Below are positions 57,760 through 64,000 of a DNA stretch of 64,000 bases, in pieces. The position numbers were made by a program, and so were the translations under genes. How positions within the stretch are numbered: the stretch's first letter is position 1; every line of letters begins with the position of its first letter. The stretch lies in IMG/VR virus record IMGVR_UViG_3300031687_000001, positions 84,883 through 148,882 of that record. One strand, 5' to 3'. A model generated the notes under the pieces. The model saw nothing but the letters and a program-made list of their open reading frames with translations. It searched no databases and had not been told where the DNA came from. This DNA is from a virus.

Positions 57760-58066
57760 TTATTACGATACAAATTGTTATAGTAGTGAATTTGCGTATC
57801 ATGAGGATTCGTTCAATATGGAATTGCAAGATGATGGTAGTTATTTACATGATGATGGTGAATATTTTTGGTATAATGAAGCAGGTGAAATACATCGTGA
57901 AGATGGTCCTGCTATTACCAATGAGTCAGATGTTCTTGATAGTAGATCTAGTAGATCTCACAGTTGGTGTCTTAATGGTGAGGATTTAAGTTTTAAAGAA
58001 TTTTTGGAGGTATCCCCAACGAGTGATGAGGTTAAGATGATGTTGAGGTTACAGTATGATAGATAA
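57752..58066 (+). CDS. HREDGPA-motif protein, tandem copy 6
   Basis: A 104-residue copy: LQDDGSYLHDDGEYFWYNEAGEIHREDGPAIT, a Ser-rich insert DVLDSRSSRSHS, then WCLNGEDLSFKEFLEVSPTSDEVKMMLRLQYDR. It overlaps copy 5 by eight bases. The family ends here: the next ATG in the usual position opens only a 12-codon frame (58056-58094), as if a seventh copy had been lost. Confidence 0.72.
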   Translation: MVDYYDTNCYSSEFAYHEDSFNMELQDDGSYLHDDGEYFWYNEAGEIHREDGPAITNESDVLDSRSSRSHSWCLNGEDLSFKEFLEVSPTSDEVKMMLRLQYDR

Positions 58067-58086
58067 ATTAATTGGAGTAAAAGAGT

Positions 58087-58149
58087 ATGCTTAGTACATT
58101 TGCATATGTAAGTCGTGAAGCATTAAAACATGCGCAGGGGTATGAATGA
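58087..58149 (+). CDS. Tiny 20-residue frame, possible gene remnant
   Basis: MLSTFAYVSREALKHAQGYE has GGAG eight bases before its ATG, and its stop overlaps the GDPD-like start (ATGA). It may be a leader peptide for coupling, or the remnant of a longer gene. It is listed because the signals are good despite the length. Confidence 0.35.
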   Translation: MLSTFAYVSREALKHAQGYE

Positions 58150-58571
58150 TATTTATAGCACATAGAGGTAACACCGAGGGACCTAGTTCGTCTGAGAATG
58201 AGTTGGAATATATGAAGCACGCCTACAACATGGGTTATGGTGTTGAGTGTGATCTACAGTTATTTAATAATAAGTTATATTTTGGACATGATGAGCCGCA
58301 GCGTCTTGTTGATCATAAATTTATAAGAAAAGATAATGTATTCTGTCATGCAAAGACAGTTGATGTGTTATCTATATTAATTAATTTAGGAGTTAATTGT
58401 TTCTTTCACGAGACCGATGAAGTAACGCTAACGAGTAGAGGACAGATATGGTGTTATCCTGGAGTACATCCAGACAATGAAAATGCTATCTGGTTAGATT
58501 TGCAAGGTAAATCATTGCCCGATGTAGTAGGAAATATCTATGGTATCTGTAGTGATTATAAGTTGTTATAG
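58146..58571 (+). CDS. Compact glycerophosphodiester phosphodiesterase-like protein
   Basis: A 141-residue protein with the GDPD/PLC-like active-site pattern: IAHRG (H6, R7), VECDLQL (E34, D36) and YFGHDEP (H48). The usual enzymes have 230-330 residues, so this is a compact version with the first half of the barrel best preserved. It could act on phospholipid head groups or glycerophosphate-containing surface polymers. The ribosome site GGGG lies just upstream, and the gene meets the end of a convergent gene with a six-base overlap. Confidence 0.75.
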   Translation: MIFIAHRGNTEGPSSSENELEYMKHAYNMGYGVECDLQLFNNKLYFGHDEPQRLVDHKFIRKDNVFCHAKTVDVLSILINLGVNCFFHETDEVTLTSRGQIWCYPGVHPDNENAIWLDLQGKSLPDVVGNIYGICSDYKLL

Positions 58572-59447
58572 AAATCGACTTTCCAAATAAGTCATAGAAA
58601 CACATCCAGGTAGTTTGCATACACCTTCCATTTTAATAAGATCGGTCATGCACCATGTCCAGAAAGTATGATATAATGCTCTATTCATCTGTAAACATTT
58701 TATATTATCGCCGATCATCGGATGGAAGCATAAATCTATTGCGTCAAATATATCGACAGCATTTATTTTTTCTTTTGCCAATGATGAGAAGCCGAAGAAT
58801 ATATCATCGACGCATGCCTTATATGCATGGTAAATTATAGTATTATTGCCGAATAAAATATTAAGATTACCAGCAGATGAAAACGATACTGAATGAAAAG
58901 ATGTAATTATATCTATTAAATATGGTGCCCAATAATCTATTACAAGATTATATTCATCATCACTGGTGTTGGAGTTATCTTTAGTGAACACAAGATCCCA
59001 TCTCCATCGCAGATATATATCATATCCGTCATCTGCTAGTTGGAATGATTTCCAACCAGATACATGTTGTCCATAGCCAGCGCGACAATTTTGTAATATT
59101 TTATTGATATGATCATCAGAAAGGTTATCATATTCTAATGTAGTCATATCAAACCCGTCTTGATCGCTAGGATCATAATTAAACAGATCACATAGTTCAT
59201 CATTAAGTGTTATGCGATTAATCCAATCTTTCTTAACCCAATCATCTATTATTACTTGATCTTCTATTATTAATTTTTTAAATTTCACATGTTCTTCGGA
59301 TGGCGGTATACAATGACTCCATGTATGGCCAACGACATCTACCTCATGCCCTGCTGCTTCTAAAGTAGATATAAAGTATGCTAAGTTTTTTGATGGATAG
59401 TCGTGCCAATCACGCGTCTGTCCGGATATGCATATTGCTATTTTCAT
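58566..59447 (-). CDS. Glycosyltransferase-like protein, GQTR/RWD family, tandem copy D
   Basis: A 293-residue protein. Family hallmarks are MKIAICISGQTRDWHDYPSKNLAYFISTLEAAGHEVDVVGHTWSHC, then YGQHVSGWKSFQLADDGYDIYLRWRWDLVF, and a late VDDIFFGFSSLAKEKINAVDIFDAIDL. The RWRWDL block is reminiscent of the acidic motif of GT-A enzymes. It is the last gene of a five-gene minus-strand operon that begins with the amidotransferase-like gene at 62766. Substrates are unknown. Confidence 0.65.
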   Translation of the reverse strand: MKIAICISGQTRDWHDYPSKNLAYFISTLEAAGHEVDVVGHTWSHCIPPSEEHVKFKKLIIEDQVIIDDWVKKDWINRITLNDELCDLFNYDPSDQDGFDMTTLEYDNLSDDHINKILQNCRAGYGQHVSGWKSFQLADDGYDIYLRWRWDLVFTKDNSNTSDDEYNLVIDYWAPYLIDIITSFHSVSFSSAGNLNILFGNNTIIYHAYKACVDDIFFGFSSLAKEKINAVDIFDAIDLCFHPMIGDNIKCLQMNRALYHTFWTWCMTDLIKMEGVCKLPGCVSMTYLESRFL

Positions 59448-59454
59448 AATATTT

Positions 59455-60348
59455 TTACTTCCTGAAATGTGATCTAGATGTTTCTATTTCTCTAAGGTAT
59501 CTAACGTCATTGTAAGTAGCACGAGCGATATTTGGGAATAGGGATGATCCTATTTCTCTAGTCATGTTTATATTTATATATGTCCATAGGAAGTGATATC
59601 CGCCACGTTTGCAATCGTATTCGTTATCACGTGCATATGTATCGATTGCATTGAATATATTGATATTATCTATTTTTTGTTTTGCATTATTTGTGAATAT
59701 AAAGTATTGATCATCGACGATCACTGCTGATGATGATTCTAGATGTATCTGTTCTCCGCAGAAATGGAATCCAGTATTTATTTTGGTTGCGTATTCAAAC
59801 AAATCATTTAAATATGCAATCCAATAATCTATGTTATTCTTATAATCCTCTTCGACTACTCCAGCATGTACTGTGCTAAAGATAAGATCCCACCGCCACC
59901 GTAGATATATATCAGAGTCATCATCTGCTAATTGGAATGATTTCCAACCAGAAATATGTTGTCCTATTTGGCTGCGAGTATACGCTAGCATGTCGTTTAT
60001 TTGATCTTTTGATAAGTTATTGTATTCTAATTTTTTGGTTGATTTTTCTTGATCTTCCATTGAATAATCAAAGAATTGTGTCATCTCATTATCGATTACG
60101 ATGCGTTTATTCCAGTCTTGTTTTACCCAATCTTCTATGACGACTTGGTCATCTACTACTAGTTTTTTAAACTGAACTATATCCTGTGAAGGGTATTGAA
60201 AAGGTTCATTGCGGTATGACCATGTGTGTGCAACCACGTCCACTGTATGTCCTAGTTGTTCTAGTTGTGAAACAAAATACCCTAAATTTTTAGATGGGTA
60301 TCCATCCCACGATCTAGTTTGTCCTGAGACGCATATTGTGATTTTCAT
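59455..60348 (-). CDS. Glycosyltransferase-like protein, GQTR/RWD family, tandem copy C
   Basis: A 297-residue copy: MKITICVSGQTRSWDGYPSKNLGYFVSQLEQLGHTVDVVAHTWSY, IGQHISGWKSFQLADDDSDIYLRWRWDLIFS and VDDQYFIFTNNAKQKIDNINIFNAID. It is closest to copy B, with which it shares the FIFTN(N/K)AKQKIDN block. The spacing to copy D is seven bases. A role in surface-sugar transfer is inferred for the family. Confidence 0.65.
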   Translation of the reverse strand: MKITICVSGQTRSWDGYPSKNLGYFVSQLEQLGHTVDVVAHTWSYRNEPFQYPSQDIVQFKKLVVDDQVVIEDWVKQDWNKRIVIDNEMTQFFDYSMEDQEKSTKKLEYNNLSKDQINDMLAYTRSQIGQHISGWKSFQLADDDSDIYLRWRWDLIFSTVHAGVVEEDYKNNIDYWIAYLNDLFEYATKINTGFHFCGEQIHLESSSAVIVDDQYFIFTNNAKQKIDNINIFNAIDTYARDNEYDCKRGGYHFLWTYININMTREIGSSLFPNIARATYNDVRYLREIETSRSHFRK

Positions 60349-60352
60349 TTAA

Positions 60353-61243
60353 TTATTCCTTGGCGTATTTACGTTGTGGTCGGTTGCCTCTATGAGGACT
60401 GTATGTGGTACGTGCAATAGGTGGAAGCATGTTAAGTCCTGATAGTTCGGTTAATCCAATATTAATAAATCTCCATAAATGTTGTTCTGCTGTTCGAGTC
60501 ATAGAATTGTCATTAATTACAGCATATGCATCTATGGCTTCAAATATATCGATATTATCTATTTTTTGCTTTGCTTTATTTGTGAATATAAAGTATTGAT
60601 CGTCTACAATTGCTTCTCCATCAGTCAATAAAACTGAAGACCCGCAAAAATAGAAATCGGCTGTCATGTGATTAGATGCGTATGTAAACAAATCATTTAG
60701 GTGATCAGTCCAGTAATTTATATTATTTTTGTAATCGTCTTCGTCCACGAACCGATTGAGTGTATTAAAGATAAGATCCCATCGCCATCGTAAATATATA
60801 TCTGAGTCACTGTCGGCTAGTTGGAATGATTTCCATCCAGAAATGTGTTGTGCGTATTCATTGCGTGACCATTCCAGCATATCGTTTCGTATGTATTCTG
60901 GTATACGATCATAAGCCATATCATCTCGTGGTGGGAAATCTGTATCATCATTATTATTATTTTGTGGTGCATACTCAAAATAATCGCATAGATCATTATC
61001 GATTATGACACGGTTATGCCAATCTTGTTTAATCCAATCATCAATCATCGACGAGTTATTTAATTCTATATTTTTAAATTGTACAAGATCTTGTGTTGGT
61101 GTATCGCAATTATCCCAAGTATGGCCTACTACATTTACAGTATGTCCCATTTGTTCTAACACGGAAATGAAATACTGTAAATTATTAGATGGATGATCAT
61201 TCCAAGATCTAGTCTGACCTGATACGCAGATGGATATTTTCAT
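60353..61243 (-). CDS. Glycosyltransferase-like protein, GQTR/RWD family, tandem copy B
   Basis: A 296-residue copy with MKISICVSGQTRSWNDHPSNNLQYFISVLEQMGHTVNVVGHTWDNC, YAQHISGWKSFQLADSDSDIYLRWRWDLIFN and VDDQYFIFTNKAKQKIDNIDIFEAID. A Pro/Asp/Asn-rich insertion (PQNNNNDDTDFPPRDDMAYDRIPEY) distinguishes it from copy C. It shares its first base position with the end of copy A (one-base overlap). Confidence 0.65.
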   Translation of the reverse strand: MKISICVSGQTRSWNDHPSNNLQYFISVLEQMGHTVNVVGHTWDNCDTPTQDLVQFKNIELNNSSMIDDWIKQDWHNRVIIDNDLCDYFEYAPQNNNNDDTDFPPRDDMAYDRIPEYIRNDMLEWSRNEYAQHISGWKSFQLADSDSDIYLRWRWDLIFNTLNRFVDEDDYKNNINYWTDHLNDLFTYASNHMTADFYFCGSSVLLTDGEAIVDDQYFIFTNKAKQKIDNIDIFEAIDAYAVINDNSMTRTAEQHLWRFINIGLTELSGLNMLPPIARTTYSPHRGNRPQRKYAKE

Positions 61244-62181
61244 TACATTTTTGCATCTATTAGCAATGCTTCTTCGTGTAATTCGTCTATTTTCATTTGA
61301 TTGCGATTTGCTTCATCTATTTTCAACTGAAAACGTGCTGGTCTATATGTCGCACGTACACATGCTGGTAGACTACATGATCCGTCTAGTTCAGGATATT
61401 GGGTCATTATATATGTCCACAATGTATGATATACTTCTCTGTTAAGCACATTGTCGTTTACGTTAGAGTATTCATGTATTGCATCAAATATATCTAAAAG
61501 ATCTATACGCTCTTTTGCGCGTGAGGTGAATGCAAAGAATGTATCATCGACGCATACACTATTCACTGCATGAACAATAGTAGATCCGCCGAAATGCACA
61601 TCGATTCCGTCGCTTGATGATCCCGTTAACATTGCACATTGTTCGAATAGGTCGTTTAAATAGTGCATCCAATAATCTATATTATCTTTGTATTCATCTT
61701 CTATTACACCTATTTGAAGTTTATTAAAGATAATATCCCATCTCCATCTGATATACAGGTGAGCATCATTGTCTGCCAATTGAAAAGATTTATATCCGGA
61801 AATATGTTGTCCATATGCATGACGACATCCATATGCGAGTTCGTATTGATCATCCTTAGATAGGTTGTCATATTCAAATGTGTTAAACTCATGACTTTCC
61901 CGTCCATGGTAGTCGAATCTTTCAGCAACCAAATCACTAATAGAAAGTCGGTGCATCCAATCTTCCTTGACCCATTCTTCTATCATTGCCTGATCATCGA
62001 TTACAAGTTTATCAAACGTCACGTGGTGTTGTAAAGGTACTTCGCAATGTGACCACGTATGTCCTACTACTTTCACTTGATGTCCAAAATCTTTTAAGCG
62101 TGTAATAAAGTATCCTAAATTTTTAGATGGGTAGTTGTTCCAGTCGCGGGTCTCGCCAGATATGCATATTGTTATTTTCAT
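61243..62181 (-). CDS. Glycosyltransferase-like protein, GQTR/RWD family, tandem copy A
   Basis: A 312-residue copy, the first of the tandem set: MKITICISGETRDWNNYPSKNLGYFITRLKDFGHQVKVVGHTWSHC, YGQHISGYKSFQLADNDAHLYIRWRWDIIFN and VDDTFFAFTSRAKERIDLLDIFDAIH. It is most like copy D in several blocks (HTWSHC, MTQ/CMT end). A charged C-terminal helix (KIDEANRNQMKIDELHEEALLIDAKM) is unique to it. Confidence 0.65.
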   Translation of the reverse strand: MKITICISGETRDWNNYPSKNLGYFITRLKDFGHQVKVVGHTWSHCEVPLQHHVTFDKLVIDDQAMIEEWVKEDWMHRLSISDLVAERFDYHGRESHEFNTFEYDNLSKDDQYELAYGCRHAYGQHISGYKSFQLADNDAHLYIRWRWDIIFNKLQIGVIEDEYKDNIDYWMHYLNDLFEQCAMLTGSSSDGIDVHFGGSTIVHAVNSVCVDDTFFAFTSRAKERIDLLDIFDAIHEYSNVNDNVLNREVYHTLWTYIMTQYPELDGSCSLPACVRATYRPARFQLKIDEANRNQMKIDELHEEALLIDAKM

Positions 62182-62196
62182 AATATTGATTCCTGT

Positions 62197-62766
62197 TTAT
62201 AATCCTAATATGTTATATGCTTCATTGGGAAGCCCGTGTGATTTCATTCGTTCTGGATGCCATAGTACTGTTACTATATTATCCATTATCCAACTTTCAC
62301 AGTATCCTTCGGTATCTGTAGCAAGACAAGTTGCACCGATTGGAATACTATTTAATACTTCCTCGTGTCTGCTATGCACATTTATGCTACGATTATTGTA
62401 GCATATAGTATGATTTTCTGTATGGTTATCGTTTGGTTTAATGTCACCACCCAGTTGCATGGTGAGGAATTGTGTTCCTCTACTGATGCCTAGTATGGGT
62501 TTATTGTGTAGTCTAGCGATGTCTAGTGTTTGTTTTTCTATTTGCAATCGTATGTTATTATATTGCCAATTATCTGACATCATGCTATTGCCGCCAGAGA
62601 ACACGATGATGTCACAATTAATTATTGCGTCAGTATTAAAGTGTTTTAAGTTATTTGGTATTGGGTATAATGTATGACCTGCGAACATGTCATAGAAGCC
62701 GTGGTCGATACTATCATAAGGTCCGTTACGAAAGTCAATTACACGTTGAGTAATCGCTATATTCAT
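62197..62766 (-). CDS. Class-I glutamine amidotransferase-like protein with Ser at the nucleophile position
   Basis: A 189-residue protein of the GATase1/peptidase C26 fold. FSGGNSMMSDNW, ILGISRGTQFLTMQLGGDI, SRHEEVLNSIP and LWHPERM (H170, E172) align with that family. The nucleophile position, normally Cys in GxCRGxQ, is S95 (GISRG). Family members remove glutamyl groups or supply ammonia; with Ser the activity may be changed or lost. It starts the minus-strand operon ahead of the glycosyltransferase-like copies, behind a perfect TATAAATA promoter. Confidence 0.75.
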   Translation of the reverse strand: MNIAITQRVIDFRNGPYDSIDHGFYDMFAGHTLYPIPNNLKHFNTDAIINCDIIVFSGGNSMMSDNWQYNNIRLQIEKQTLDIARLHNKPILGISRGTQFLTMQLGGDIKPNDNHTENHTICYNNRSINVHSRHEEVLNSIPIGATCLATDTEGYCESWIMDNIVTVLWHPERMKSHGLPNEAYNILGL

Positions 62767-62800
62767 TTATTAATTCCTATATTCATTTATTAATTCCTAT
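62761..62800. repeat. Perfect 20-bp tandem duplication of a start region
   Basis: ATTCATTTATTAATTCCTAT occurs twice in tandem. On the minus strand each copy is AGGAATTAATAAATGAATAT, a ribosome site plus start codon. The upstream copy opens a frame MNIGINK whose stop overlaps the true ATG at 62766. Confidence 0.85.
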
Positions 62801-62808
62801 TATAAGAC

Positions 62809-62816
62809 TATTTATA
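62809..62816 (-). promoter_or_regulatory. Perfect late promoter TATAAATA on the minus strand
   Basis: An exact T4 late consensus. A predicted start near 62803 gives a leader that includes both copies of the 20-bp duplication. It should drive the amidotransferase-like gene and the four glycosyltransferase-like genes. Confidence 0.72.
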
Positions 62817-62838
62817 TTGATTTAATTATGTATTAATC

Positions 62839-62867
62839 TTGACATGTAATGTGTATTGCTGTATAAT
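62839..62867 (+). promoter_or_regulatory. Sigma70-like early promoter
   Basis: TTGACA (62839-62844) and TATAAT (62862-62867), 17 bp apart. The spacer begins TGTAATG and has almost lost the class palindrome. It drives the 62899 operon. Confidence 0.8.
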
Positions 62868-62898
62868 TAATATATAAATTAATGACAGGAAGCATGTG

Positions 62899-63069
62899 AT
62901 GAAATATACAGTAATTTACAGTGATGGTACTGAGCAAATGTTTTATATACGTGGAATGGCAGAGATGAATGCTCGCTTATATGACGGTCGTGTAGTAGGC
63001 AAGCCTAAGTTAACATTAGTAACGGATGAACCATCGCAACCAATGCTTCCAGCATGGGTAGCAGCATAA
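62899..63069 (+). CDS. Small protein of unknown function
   Basis: A 56-residue protein (MKYTVIYSDGTEQMFYIRGMAEMNARLYDGRVVGKPKLTLVTDEPSQPMLPAWVAA) with a probable small beta-sheet core and a Pro-rich end. Unrecognised. The ribosome site AGGAAG lies eight bases before the ATG and the early promoter just upstream, so it is likely real despite its size. Confidence 0.62.
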   Translation: MKYTVIYSDGTEQMFYIRGMAEMNARLYDGRVVGKPKLTLVTDEPSQPMLPAWVAA

Positions 63070-63096
63070 ATTGAAATAAAAGAGAGAGAGAGTATA

Positions 63097-63408
63097 ATGA
63101 GAACTAAAGAAGAGATTTTAACAAATATTGAAGAAGTAATGACAAAGTATGTGACACCTAATGTTGCCGCACATGGTGGTAAGGTGAATGTACTAGGATT
63201 TGATATGAACACTGGTATATTGAGTACCCAACTAAGTGGTAGTTGTAGTGGATGTGCGAGTAGTGCAGCAACGTTGAAGATGGGTATTGAGAATACATTA
63301 ATGCATTTTATCCCAGAGATTACAGAAGTTACGGGCGAAGATGATCCTAATTTCAACCAACCGTATTATTCCGATGATGGTGGTTATCCCGACTTCAATG
63401 ATTATTAA
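63097..63408 (+). CDS. NifU-like (NfuA C-terminal) iron-sulphur scaffold protein
   Basis: A 103-residue protein matching the C-terminal NifU domain: YVTPNVAAHGGKVNVLGFDMNTGILSTQLSGSCSGCASSAATLKMGIENTLMHFIPEITEV, with the cluster-binding C50-x-x-C53. It would hold or hand over Fe-S clusters, perhaps supporting host enzymes or the radical SAM and other Fe-S proteins encoded by this phage. It is preceded by AAGAGAGAGAG and follows the small 62899 gene in one operon. A short acidic tail (GEDDPNFNQPYYSDDGGYPDFNDY) is extra to the family. Confidence 0.88.
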   Translation: MRTKEEILTNIEEVMTKYVTPNVAAHGGKVNVLGFDMNTGILSTQLSGSCSGCASSAATLKMGIENTLMHFIPEITEVTGEDDPNFNQPYYSDDGGYPDFNDY

Positions 63409-63420
63409 GTAGAGGTTAGT

Positions 63421-63684
63421 ATGGACAGTAGAGTTGTCAATGGTCAAGTCTTAGATTACAGATACAAGAAAGTAGGCAACGATAAGTTTGTCTCAAATTT
63501 TTATCTTGATAATCATTTTATCGGTCAATTATTTCACATGCGCAACCGAACATGGTCATGTGTCGTGTGGCACAGTATGCCTACCGCACTATCTAGTGTT
63601 AAAGGATTTAGCACTAGAGCAGATGCAGTTGAATACATGTTAGAGGCAACCGACTTAGAAGCATTAATAGCAGAGGAAATTTAA
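63421..63684 (+). CDS. Conserved-type small phage protein of unknown function
   Basis: An 87-residue protein (MDSRVVNGQVLDYRYKKVGNDKFVSNFYLDNHFIGQLFHMRNRTWSCVVWHSMPTALSSVKGFSTRADAVEYMLEATDLEALIAEEI). The pattern YxFYLxxxxIGQLFxxxxxTWSxVxW with a C-terminal RxDAVEYML helix is familiar from small phage proteins, but no function is known. Ribosome site GAGG. It is followed after one base by the ligase-like start. Confidence 0.65.
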   Translation: MDSRVVNGQVLDYRYKKVGNDKFVSNFYLDNHFIGQLFHMRNRTWSCVVWHSMPTALSSVKGFSTRADAVEYMLEATDLEALIAEEI

Positions 63685-63685
63685 A

Positions 63686-64000
63686 GTGACTACATTATAT
63701 AAACGTGATACAAAAGGCAACGTAAGAAGTTGGGTCACAGAAGTTGAAGATGACCAATGGCGAACGGTGGCTGGTATTCATAATGGTACATTGGTTACAT
63801 CGGGCTGGCGCAAGAGTGATGCAAAGAATGTAGGTAAGGCAAATGCAACTACAGGACATGAACAAGCACTTGCGGAAGCACTTGCAAAACATAATAAACA
63901 ATTAGAGAAAGAGTATTTCACTAACATAGAAGATATTGATAATTTTCATTTGTTTAAACCTATGCTTGCTGCTGATTATGCTAAGTTAAAGAAGCCCGTA
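63686..64000 (+). CDS. Probable ATP-dependent DNA ligase, 5' part only
   Basis: An open frame from a GTG start that runs off the window. The first 105 residues (TTLYKRDTKGNVRSWVTEVEDDQWRTVAGIHNGTLVTSGWRKSDAKNVGKANATTGHEQALAEALAKHNKQLEKEYF ... FKPMLAADYAKLKKPV) match the N-terminal WGR-like region of phage ATP-dependent DNA ligases. The PMLA segment normally lies just before the nucleotide-binding KxDG motif, which is beyond the edge. The ribosome site AGAGGAA lies seven bases before the GTG. Confidence 0.72.
   Translation, partial: MTTLYKRDTKGNVRSWVTEVEDDQWRTVAGIHNGTLVTSGWRKSDAKNVGKANATTGHEQALAEALAKHNKQLEKEYFTNIEDIDNFHLFKPMLAADYAKLKKPV

Noticed and set aside
57756-57989. Alternative plus-strand frame inside tandem copy 6
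   Set aside because: It is a shifted reading of the copy 6 gene, rich in Met and Ile by composition only.
58655-58840. Plus-strand small frames opposite the glycosyltransferase-like genes
   Set aside because: They recur at matching positions in the paralogues only because the minus-strand genes are similar; no start signals are present.
1-64000. tRNA genes
   Set aside because: I saw no cloverleaf-like segment with a GTTCGA-type T-arm in the gene gaps, although a weak or unusual tRNA could be missed by eye.
1-64000. Diversity-generating retroelement or integrase-based lysogeny module
   Set aside because: No reverse transcriptase, template-variable repeat pair, integrase or repressor-type gene was recognised in the window.

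Overview
This window looks like about 64 kb of the genome of a T4-like (contractile-tailed) phage, probably marine, with an AT-rich genome. The main evidence is a run of T4-type baseplate genes (gp54/48-like, gp53-like, hub, gp5, gp25, gp6), a gp55-type late sigma factor, and T4-style late promoters of the form NATAAATA. Phage nucleotide-metabolism genes (dihydrofolate reductase, ThyA) and the start of a probable DNA ligase support this. The host cannot be read from the sequence. No photosynthesis genes were seen, and thymidylate synthase is ThyA rather than the ThyX usual in cyanophages, so a typical cyanophage is less likely.

Layout. (1) 0-1 kb: late sigma factor gp55 on the minus strand under a sigma70-like promoter. 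(2) 1-23.2 kb: plus-strand virion module with an NMN-adenylyltransferase-like gene, baseplate hub and wedge genes, a lysozyme-like gene next to a lysozyme-less gp5, an HNH endonuclease insertion, gp25, gp6, a 3432-residue structural protein and three small tail or fibre proteins. (3) 23.2-28.5 kb: three sugar-transferase-like proteins, two unknown proteins, dihydrofolate reductase and thymidylate synthase. (4) 28.5-46.5 kb: a large surface-sugar-like cluster with a cytidylyltransferase-cupin fusion, three radical SAM proteins, a redoxin, an epimerase, two UDP-glucose-dehydrogenase-like proteins, a 3,5-epimerase-like cupin, a short DegT aminotransferase, a C-methyltransferase, an SGNH hydrolase, a sugar nucleotidyltransferase and several unknown paralogue pairs. 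(5) 46.7-56.2 kb: a HAD phosphatase, then many small genes on both strands, most driven by near-identical sigma70 promoters with a palindrome in the 17-bp spacer. A possible restriction nuclease/methyltransferase pair sits here. (6) 54.96-55.99 kb: about 1 kb without genes, holding a 30-bp repeat array, a second repeat pair and a GT-rich tract. (7) 56.3-62.8 kb: two tandem gene-family expansions, six overlapping HREDGPA-motif genes on the plus strand and four glycosyltransferase-like genes on the minus strand, with a GDPD-like enzyme and a Ser-for-Cys class-I amidotransferase-like protein. (8) 62.8-64 kb: small genes, a NifU-like protein and the 5' part of a probable ATP-dependent DNA ligase.

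How it fits together. Genes of regions 2-4 lie in long, tightly overlapping runs preceded by NATAAATA late promoters, as expected for virion and late functions. Region 5 has the features of early genes under host RNA polymerase. Four late promoters lie exactly 5 nt before an ATG, which by T4 spacing puts the transcription start on the start codon and predicts leaderless messages. The sugar cluster could decorate the virion or remodel the host surface; the sequence alone does not decide which.
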